Assembly (NCBI GenBank): GCA_007134665.1
Contig: SLKH01000118.1
Location: 1 to 6,580 of the forward strand
DNA length: 6,580 bases
Source: Balneolaceae bacterium
GTDB lineage: Bacteria > Bacteroidota > Rhodothermia > Balneolales > Balneolaceae
Direction of reading: 5' to 3'
The translations under genes and the position numbers were made by a program. Below, piece by piece: positions 1-4,832 of the stretch. Every line of letters begins with the position of its first letter. Positions within the stretch are counted from its first letter, which is position 1. A model generated the notes under the pieces. That model was not told the DNA's origin. It did no database searches and saw only the letters and a list, made by a program, of their open reading frames with translations.

Positions 1-24
1 CCTTTCTTATTTTCACTTTTTTAA

Positions 25-55
25 GTTGAATTTATCTTTCAACCCGCTATCTTTT
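25..55 (+). promoter_or_regulatory. Candidate Bacteroidota-type promoter upstream of the oxidoreductase
   Basis: GTTG at 25-28 and TATCTTTT at 48-55 are separated by 19 bases. This resembles the Bacteroidota consensus TTTG-N19-21-TAnnTTTG, with one mismatch in each box, and would start transcription about 40 bases before the ATG at 102. A 6-bp inverted repeat, GTTGAA (25-30) and TTCAAC (38-43), overlaps the left half and could be a small operator. A TATGAT hexamer at 63-68 resembles a sigma-70 -10 box but has no good -35 partner. Assignment is by eye in an A/T-rich region, so confidence is low. Confidence 0.25.
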
Positions 56-90
56 TATGAGCTATGATCCTATGACTCATTAAACGGAAA

Positions 91-97
91 AGAGGAA
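91..97 (+). promoter_or_regulatory. Shine-Dalgarno sequence for the oxidoreductase
   Basis: AGAGGAA ends four bases before the ATG at 102 and supports that start. It is the only clear purine-rich ribosome binding site in front of a gene start in this window. The starts at 1665, 2715 and 4347 have none. Confidence 0.6.
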
Positions 98-101
98 ATT
101 T

Positions 102-1502
102 ATGTCTGAAAACAAGAATTCCAGTAAACCCGCAGAAAACTCTTTGATATCCAGAAAAAAGTTCATCGGCCAGGCTGCTGCTGCATCAGCCGGTATTATG
201 ATCGTCCCACGCCATGTTCTGGGAGGAACGGGCTACAAGGCCCCCAGTGACCGCCTGAACATTGCATCCGTAGGAATCGGGGGAATGGGCAGAAATAATA
301 CACGAAACCTTTCTGAACTTGGCGAAAATATCTACGCTCTTTGTGATGTTGACCACGGATATTCAGGTCCGGTTTTTATGGACTACCCGGGTGCAAAAAA
401 ATATGTGGATTTCAGACAGATGATTGACAATGAACCCGAAATTGATGCCGTAGTCGTATCAACACCCGACAATACTCATGGAGCCATCGGTATTTATGCC
501 ATGCAGGCCGGAAAACATGTTTATGTTGAAAAACCTTTGACCCGAACCATTTATGAAGCAAGAAGAATGGCCCAGGTTGCCCGGGAAACCGGAGTAAAAA
601 CTCAGATGGGGAACCAGGGACATGCAAGAGAAGGCACACATAAAATAGTTGACTGGATCCGGCAAGGTGCAATCGGTGAAGTGACCAAAGTAGACACCTG
701 GACGAATCGGCCAATGGGTTACTGGCCACAAGGCGGCACTCTGCAACATCCATCTGAAATACCCTCCGTTCCGGGAACATTGAATTGGGATCTCTGGATC
801 GGTCCTTCACCCTTCCGTCACTATCATCCTGCATATGCTCCGTTTCGCTGGCGCGGATGGTGGGATTTTGGTGCAGGTGCACTTGGTGATATGGGAGCGC
901 ATATCATCGATCAGCCTTTCTGGGCACTCGACCTCGGACAACCTGATAAAATACAGGCCAGCTCAACACCGTTTAATGAAGCTGCTTTTCCGAAAGGGTC
1001 CACAGTCCATTACGAATTTCCGGCAAAAAATGGCCGTCCGCCTGTTCGATTGACCTGGTACGACGGTGGACTGCTGCCACCACGACCTGATAATATTGAA
1101 GAAGGCCGGCAACTTGGATCAAGTGGAGGCGGCATGATATTTTATGGAACTGACGGAACCCTTATGGCTGACGTTTATGGTGATAATCCCAGATTTATAC
1201 CAGAATCGGATATCAATAGAATTGGAGAACCTGACAGAACGATTCCTGAATCACCGGGAATTCATGCAGAATGGGTAAATGCTATCAAAAACGGTGGTGA
1301 AGCTTCGTCCAATTTCGAATATGCAGCCGCACTTACAGAGATGATGCTTGTCGGCAATGTGGCAGTCAAGTTCAGCGACCGGCATCAAAAACTGGAATAT
1401 GATGCTGAAAATATGAGGTTTACAAACCTCGATGATGCCAATGAATGGCTTAATCGGCGAAAAAATGAATTCCGTCCGGGCTGGAAAGAAATCATCGGAT
1501 GA
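102..1502 (+). CDS. Gfo/Idh/MocA-family oxidoreductase with Tat-like leader
   Basis: A 466-residue NAD(P)-dependent oxidoreductase, probably acting on a sugar or polyol; the substrate cannot be read from sequence. The leader has SRKKF at 17-21, an Ala-rich hydrophobic stretch at 25-35, then PRHVLGG, the layout of Tat-exported family members, so a periplasmic location is likely. The usual twin Arg is Arg-Lys here, which weakens the export call. The Rossmann motif GIGGMG is at 58-63. The EKP motif with the conserved Lys is at 143-145, QMGNQGH at 168-174, and GDMGAHIID at 262-270 with D263 and H267 likely in the active site. The Trp-rich segment at 228-256 (NWDLWIGP, RWRGWWDFG) is typical of the large Planctomycetes/Bacteroidota subfamily. 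Length is normal for that group. The ATG at 102 is supported by AGAGGAA. It appears to be transcribed alone. Confidence 0.93.
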   Translation: MSENKNSSKPAENSLISRKKFIGQAAAASAGIMIVPRHVLGGTGYKAPSDRLNIASVGIGGMGRNNTRNLSELGENIYALCDVDHGYSGPVFMDYPGAKKYVDFRQMIDNEPEIDAVVVSTPDNTHGAIGIYAMQAGKHVYVEKPLTRTIYEARRMAQVARETGVKTQMGNQGHAREGTHKIVDWIRQGAIGEVTKVDTWTNRPMGYWPQGGTLQHPSEIPSVPGTLNWDLWIGPSPFRHYHPAYAPFRWRGWWDFGAGALGDMGAHIIDQPFWALDLGQPDKIQASSTPFNEAAFPKGSTVHYEFPAKNGRPPVRLTWYDGGLLPPRPDNIEEGRQLGSSGGGMIFYGTDGTLMADVYGDNPRFIPESDINRIGEPDRTIPESPGIHAEWVNAIKNGGEASSNFEYAAALTEMMLVGNVAVKFSDRHQKLEYDAENMRFTNLDDANEWLNRRKNEFRPGWKEIIG

Positions 1503-1517
1503 TACAAACCCTATAAA

Positions 1518-1533
1518 GTCGTGCGACCTTTTT
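1518..1533 (+). terminator. Weak candidate terminator after the oxidoreductase
   Basis: GTCG (1518-1521) and CGAC (1524-1527) can pair, but all four pairs leave only a 2-base loop; three pairs leave a 4-base loop. A run of five T follows at 1529-1533. The stem is too short for a confident call. It is the only hairpin with a T-run that I see in the 162-base gap 1503-1664, which holds no convincing gene. Confidence 0.2.
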
Positions 1534-1664
1534 GGGAGAAATTCTTTTACTTTCAGGGCAACCTGTGAGATGTTATCGTACTGTCAGTGTTGCCACGATA
1601 TTTTAATGTCTGAATTTTATATAAACGAAATCAATCATTTCATACTACGGACACCTGTCAAGAT

Positions 1665-2597
1665 ATGAAGAGCGGTGCACTCAACCATTTCCCCTTTGTA
1701 GTTTACCAGGACGGGAAAAGAGTTTTATGGAATCCGATTGAACGAAAACCACTCGCCAACCGCCCGGAAGAACGGGTTCGTCTCCGTTATATCGATTATT
1801 TGACACTGGAATGTGGCTGGCCATCTACAAGAATAGCAGCAGAATCTGCTGTTTCCATACAGAACCGCGAATCACATCTCAGAGCCGATCTTATCTGCTA
1901 TGACAAAAAAATGAAACCCTCTATACTCATAGAGTGTAAATCGGAGTCAGTTTCTATCACCAATAAAACAGCCGATCAGACAGCAAGATATAATCACAGT
2001 ATACAGGCTGATTTGATGTGTATTACTAATGGAATTGAAGATTACTGGTTTAAAAAGGATCAAAATTCGTTTAAAACTCTGAATAAACCGCCTCTGATTC
2101 AGTCACAGACGATCGATTCCATAAGGAAAGAACCTGATTATTGGCAAAAACGCGGCTTTTTGGGGAACAAAATTGATGACAAAACCCTGTCTGATCTTGC
2201 CGGATTATTGAAACTCTTTTGGTCTGACGATCTTGGTTGGCAAAACCGTTTTCTTCATATACAACATGAAATTCCTGAATTCAGCTTTCAACAGTACTAT
2301 CGCCTCATCAATCTTGATTCTGCAAACCGAATAGCAATGAGTTTCATCGCTGGTTCGGATAAAAATACATACTTTATCGCAATCTTGAATCGTGACGGGA
2401 ATAATCGTGCATTATTGATTTCCAATCTCAATAAATCACTTTCCGGCAAACATGATAACAGTCAATTGATCACAAGCACCGGAAAACGGTTTTTTGATCT
2501 TCGGAAAATCATACCATTCCGATTTCCTCATTTTAAGACAGAGCATTTAGCAAATATTCCCGGATTTCTAAACTCCTTTTTTATGAAATCCATTTGA
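1665..2597 (+). CDS. Solo HsdR N-terminal domain (PD-(D/E)XK) protein with unassigned C-terminal half
   Basis: A 310-residue protein. About the first 145 residues match the type I restriction HsdR N-terminal nuclease fold as it occurs alone in Bacteroidota. The family-typical RPEERVR (about 33-39) precedes a segment ending in RADLI with the likely metal-binding D75. The IECKSE motif follows with E90 and K92 of the PD-(D/E)XK core, then QTARY (105-109), matching the QxxxY motif of RecB-like and HsdR nucleases. These core residues are intact, so DNA cleavage is chemically plausible but not shown. Residues from about 150 to the end match nothing I recognise. There is no helicase motor, and no HsdM or HsdS nearby, so this is not a working type I restriction subunit by itself. 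The start is well constrained: an in-frame TGA lies at 1611-1613 and no other ATG, GTG or TTG comes before 1665. No Shine-Dalgarno is visible. The biological role is unknown. Confidence 0.8.
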   Translation: MKSGALNHFPFVVYQDGKRVLWNPIERKPLANRPEERVRLRYIDYLTLECGWPSTRIAAESAVSIQNRESHLRADLICYDKKMKPSILIECKSESVSITNKTADQTARYNHSIQADLMCITNGIEDYWFKKDQNSFKTLNKPPLIQSQTIDSIRKEPDYWQKRGFLGNKIDDKTLSDLAGLLKLFWSDDLGWQNRFLHIQHEIPEFSFQQYYRLINLDSANRIAMSFIAGSDKNTYFIAILNRDGNNRALLISNLNKSLSGKHDNSQLITSTGKRFFDLRKIIPFRFPHFKTEHLANIPGFLNSFFMKSI

Positions 2598-2611
2598 TTT
2601 CAGGAGTTTTT
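2570..2611 (+). terminator. Intrinsic terminator overlapping the 3' end of the HsdR-N gene
   Basis: AAACTCCT (2570-2577) pairs perfectly with AGGAGTTT (2602-2609). Inside it, GAAATC (2585-2590) pairs with GATTTC (2596-2601) around a 5-base loop, leaving a 7-base bulge on the left side. Five T (2607-2611) follow. The stop codon (2595-2597) lies in the inner hairpin, so the last codons double as terminator stem. The reverse strand lacks a T-run, so it should act on + strand transcripts only. Confidence 0.65.
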
Positions 2612-2625
2612 CCCGGTTTTAAACA

Positions 2626-2675
2626 CAGAACTGTATTCTTCTTTAACCTGTTCTTTTCCTTTCATCTCAGTTCTG
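2626..2675. repeat. 8-bp inverted repeat upstream of the prolidase-like gene
   Basis: CAGAACTG (2626-2633) and its exact reverse complement CAGTTCTG (2668-2675) are separated by 34 pyrimidine-rich bases. The right arm ends eight bases before the candidate -10 box at 2684, a reasonable place for a regulator site. It is not followed by a T-run, so a terminator is unlikely. Function is unproven. Confidence 0.4.
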
Positions 2676-2683
2676 CTAAATTG

Positions 2684-2697
2684 TATACTTATATTTA
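2684..2697 (+). promoter_or_regulatory. Candidate promoter core for the prolidase-like gene
   Basis: TATACT (2684-2689) resembles a sigma-70 -10 box. The overlapping TATATTTA (2690-2697) fits the Bacteroidota TAnnTTTG element with one mismatch. No convincing upstream partner is seen: TTCATC at 2661-2666 is a poor -35. Either would give a short A/T-rich leader without Shine-Dalgarno before the ATG at 2715. Confidence 0.3.
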
Positions 2698-2714
2698 AAT
2701 AATTCATTCATTTT

Positions 2715-4073
2715 ATGTCAGCCAGCTTACACCGGAAAAAATTACTTGGACTCTTCGAAGAAAATCAAAAAGGGATCATCTATCTGAAAGGAGCAGAACT
2801 CATGTATCGTTATCAAACCGATTATGAGTTCCCATTCAGACAGGAATCCAACTTTCTGTACCTGAGCGGAATTAATGAACCTGATTATCATCTTATACTT
2901 GACCTGAATTCATTTGATTATCATCTCTTTACCCCGAAAAGAGATGCACAATATGCTGTATGGCATGGAAGAATTAAATCTCGAAAAGCAATTGAAGATC
3001 AATATCAACCCGATCGCCTGCACTATGACAACGATTTACTCAATGTGATTAATGATCTCAACCCTGAAGTTGTTTATTGCGTAAATGAAGAACAGGCTGA
3101 ATATCTTGAAGACCTTGACCGGTCAATCAAGGTAGATACCGAATCACTTGCTGAGGCGATCACCTACTGCAGGAGCATTAAAACCGATTGGGAACTCGAC
3201 CAGATGAGAGAAGCTTCCCGAATTAATAATATCGCTCACAGGAAGGTTCTGGAAGCTCTGAAACCGGGTATATATGAGTATGAGATCAAGGCTGTTTTCG
3301 ACTATCACCAGATCAGGCATGGGCTTCTAATTGATGCCTATAATGGAATTCATGCAAGCGGGCCAAACAGTGCTATTCTGCATTACACAGATAATAACAG
3401 GAAAATGCAGGATGGTGACCTGTTCCTGATTGATGCCGGCTATGAGCTCAATGGTTATGCATCTGATTTTACCCGCACCTACCCGGTAAATGGGAAATTT
3501 TCCGGGGATCAGGCATCGATATACCAGATTGTACTCAATGCACACAGTTCTGCAATTAAGGCAGCCGGGCCTGGTGTTAAAATGGAGGATCTTCACATGC
3601 TGGCTGCAAAAATCATTCTTAAAGGTTTAAAAGATCTTAAACTGATCAACGGTGAAATTGAAGAAATGATGGATAATGATATCTTTGCACTCTTTTTCCC
3701 ACATGGTATAGGTCACTTTCTTGGGTTGGATACTCATGATGTAGGTGGATATCCCAAAGGCGTTGACCGCATCGACAGGCCCGGCTTGCGGTTTCTCAGG
3801 GCCCGACGTGAATTACTCCCGGGTATGGTCATTACGATTGAACCAGGTATCTATTTTATTCCGGCACTGCTCAATCCTGCATTTGAGGATGAAAATAAAT
3901 CCAAATTTCTCAATCAGGATAAGATTCGTAAATTTTTTGATTTTGGGGGCGTTCGGCTTGAAGATAATCTCATTATTACGGATAATGGCACCGAAAACCT
4001 GACAGATGTGCCTATTGAAATCCTGGATATAGAGAACAGAATGAATAGTGTCGTAACCAATAAGTTCGTTTAG
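2715..4073 (+). CDS. M24B Xaa-Pro peptidase, prolidase/aminopeptidase P family
   Basis: A 452-residue cytosolic dinuclear-metal peptidase (no signal peptide) that should cleave Xaa-Pro bonds in peptide turnover. The N-terminal AMP_N-type domain spans about 1-150 and includes FRQESNFLYLSG. The C-terminal pita-bread domain carries all five metal ligands: D240 and D251 (FLIDAG, ASDFTRT), H334 (HGIGH), E376 (IEPGIYF) and E416 (GVRLED). H223 (ILHY) and H341 (DTHDVGGYP) fit the further conserved histidines. From D240 onward the ligand spacing is the same as in human prolidase (D276, D287, H370, E412, E452, all offset by 36). R362 falls at human R398, which binds the dipeptide carboxylate. Prolidase (Xaa-Pro dipeptidase) is therefore at least as likely as aminopeptidase P; the generic label would be aminopeptidase P family. 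The ATG at 2715 is chosen because the AMP_N domain needs it. It is flanked by terminators, so it is probably monocistronic. Confidence 0.93.
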   Translation: MSASLHRKKLLGLFEENQKGIIYLKGAELMYRYQTDYEFPFRQESNFLYLSGINEPDYHLILDLNSFDYHLFTPKRDAQYAVWHGRIKSRKAIEDQYQPDRLHYDNDLLNVINDLNPEVVYCVNEEQAEYLEDLDRSIKVDTESLAEAITYCRSIKTDWELDQMREASRINNIAHRKVLEALKPGIYEYEIKAVFDYHQIRHGLLIDAYNGIHASGPNSAILHYTDNNRKMQDGDLFLIDAGYELNGYASDFTRTYPVNGKFSGDQASIYQIVLNAHSSAIKAAGPGVKMEDLHMLAAKIILKGLKDLKLINGEIEEMMDNDIFALFFPHGIGHFLGLDTHDVGGYPKGVDRIDRPGLRFLRARRELLPGMVITIEPGIYFIPALLNPAFEDENKSKFLNQDKIRKFFDFGGVRLEDNLIITDNGTENLTDVPIEILDIENRMNSVVTNKFV

Positions 4074-4097
4074 TTCCTCCATACTCGTTAACAGGCC

Positions 4098-4131
4098 ATC
4101 CCCCTTCCCCCTTCAAAAGGGGGATTTCTTT
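4098..4131 (+). terminator. Intrinsic terminator after the prolidase-like gene
   Basis: ATCCCCC (4098-4104) pairs with GGGGGAT (4119-4125), followed by TTTCTTT (4125-4131). The left side carries CCCCCTT twice in tandem (4100-4106 and 4107-4113). The G-run can therefore pair with either copy; the inner one, CCCCCTT/AAGGGGG, leaves a 3-base loop. It lies 25 bases after the stop codon and has no T-run in the reverse direction. Confidence 0.65.
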
Positions 4132-4140
4132 GCCATGACC

Positions 4141-4162
4141 AAAATGTCTATATAGACATTTT
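4141..4162. promoter_or_regulatory. Perfect 22-bp palindrome, candidate operator
   Basis: The half AAAATGTCTAT is followed directly by its exact reverse complement, giving an uninterrupted 22-bp palindrome centred on TATATA. It lies 184 bases before the ATG of the Rrf2-family gene and nine bases after the preceding terminator tail. Rrf2 regulators bind long A/T-rich dyads as dimers, so an operator is the likeliest reading. As RNA it would form an 8-bp, mostly A/T stem with a TATATA loop and a short T tail, a weaker explanation as a second terminator. Confidence 0.5.
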
Positions 4163-4190
4163 CACTATGCTTATTAACTGATTATGACAC

Positions 4191-4204
4191 TTGGTTATAG
4201 CCAA
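4191..4204. promoter_or_regulatory. Imperfect 14-bp palindrome TTGGTTATAGCCAA
   Basis: The TTGG and CCAA arms surround a TATA centre, with one mismatched pair. It is 28 bases downstream of the 22-bp palindrome and also centred on TATA. It could be a second regulator site or chance. Only its position in the leader of a regulator gene supports it. Confidence 0.25.
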
Positions 4205-4240
4205 TTTTCTCACCCGGCTTCCTTTAAATATGTTCTATTT

Positions 4241-4272
4241 TTTAGATATTCAGGTGTAAAAATATTATTTTG
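4241..4272 (+). promoter_or_regulatory. Weak candidate promoter for the Rrf2-family gene
   Basis: TTTA (4241-4244) and TTATTTTG (4265-4272), 20 bases apart, approximate TTTG-N19-21-TAnnTTTG with one mismatch in each box. The rest of the 273-base gap 4074-4346 is A/T-rich and shows no convincing gene. If this promoter is right, the palindromes at 4141 and 4191 lie upstream of it and the one at 4331 lies in the leader. Confidence 0.2.
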
Positions 4273-4330
4273 TCGCTATTCCCAATTGCAGATCTCTGTC
4301 ATTCAATCTTATTTTAAAACTAAACTATCA

Positions 4331-4340
4331 CGTTTAAACG
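4331..4340. promoter_or_regulatory. Perfect 10-bp palindrome just before the Rrf2 start codon
   Basis: CGTTTAAACG is fully self-complementary and ends six bases before the ATG at 4347, where a Shine-Dalgarno would normally be. No purine-rich ribosome binding site is present. It might serve autoregulation, but 10-bp palindromes also arise by chance in A/T-rich DNA. Confidence 0.3.
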
Positions 4341-4346
4341 ATTACT

Positions 4347-4790
4347 ATGTTCTCAAAATCATGTCATTATGGACTCCAGGCAATGATTTACATCGCCTTA
4401 AAATCAACGGGCGGTAAAAATGTTGATTTAACTCAAATTGCCACTGAACTGGATATACCCAAACATTTCCTTAGCAAAATTCTCCAGCAGCTTGTGAAAA
4501 ATCAGCTACTCCAATCCATGAAAGGCCCAACCGGTGGATTCCGGCTGAGCCGTCCGTCAGATCAAATCACACTTGTTCAGATTATTAATGCAATTGACGG
4601 GCTTGATATATTCAACCAGTGTGGAATAGGATTTAAAGACTGTGACGATGATCATCCCTGTCCGATTCATCATGACTATAAAGTGGTTAGAAACCGGATC
4701 CAACATCTTTTTGAAACAAAAACATTACTGGAGCTTACCGAAGACATAGAATCCGGTGATAGTATCATAAGTTTAACTAAAACTGTTTAG
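4347..4790 (+). CDS. Rrf2-family transcriptional regulator, probable Fe-S sensor
   Basis: A 147-residue cytosolic DNA-binding protein of the IscR/NsrR/RirA superfamily. It opens with the family-typical MFSKSCHYGLQAMIYIA. The helix-turn-helix lies at about 28-50 (LTQIATELDIP, then LSKILQQLVK), followed by the wing with GPTGGFRLSRP (60-70). The cluster loop has C92, C99 and C105, with H108 and H109 after a CPIHH sequence. IscR uses C92, C98, C104 and H107, so this is the same arrangement with one extra residue between the first two Cys (Cx6C rather than Cx5C). A [2Fe-2S] or [4Fe-4S] cluster sensing iron, redox state or nitric oxide is likely; the signal and targets cannot be read. A dimerisation helix probably spans about 107-135. 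The start is fixed by the conserved N-terminus although no Shine-Dalgarno is seen. Palindromes upstream suggest autoregulation. Confidence 0.92.
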   Translation: MFSKSCHYGLQAMIYIALKSTGGKNVDLTQIATELDIPKHFLSKILQQLVKNQLLQSMKGPTGGFRLSRPSDQITLVQIINAIDGLDIFNQCGIGFKDCDDDHPCPIHHDYKVVRNRIQHLFETKTLLELTEDIESGDSIISLTKTV

Positions 4791-4802
4791 AAGCAATCAA
4801 GC

Positions 4803-4832
4803 CTGAGATTCCGTTATACGGATACAGATCAG
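4803..4832. terminator. Hairpin in the convergent gap, possible bidirectional terminator
   Basis: TCCGT (4810-4814) and ACGGA (4818-4822) form a 5-bp stem with loop TAT. Outer CTGA (4803-4806) can pair with TCAG (4829-4832). It fills most of the 38-base gap between the two converging genes and just overlaps the receptor's stop codon. Neither strand has a T-run after it, so strong intrinsic termination is doubtful. Confidence 0.25.

Noticed and set aside
412..882. Antisense open frames of 156 and 96 codons inside the oxidoreductase gene
   Set aside because: Both lie wholly within a well-supported coding gene, have no recognisable domain and show the composition of a shadow frame.
1432..1668. 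78-codon + strand frame spanning the end of the oxidoreductase and the following gap
   Set aside because: It overlaps the oxidoreductase in another frame, has no Shine-Dalgarno and resembles no family. The Cys-rich middle is not arranged as a metal motif.
1665..2597. A complete type I restriction-modification locus
   Set aside because: Only the HsdR N-terminal nuclease domain is present; there is no helicase motor, HsdM or HsdS in the window.
2787..2802. Internal start of the peptidase: AAAGGAG (2787-2793) eight bases before the ATG at 2802 (codon 30)
   Set aside because: It looks like a better ribosome binding site than anything before 2715, but starting there would remove the first strand of the AMP_N domain. 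A secondary short isoform cannot be excluded.
3327..4082. Minus-strand and alternate-frame open frames (about 85-89 codons) within the peptidase gene
   Set aside because: All overlap the conserved catalytic domain coding sequence and have no independent support.
4184..4417. 77-codon + strand frame overlapping the start of the Rrf2-family gene
   Set aside because: It occupies the regulatory gap and the first codons of the Rrf2 gene in another frame, and its sequence matches no family.
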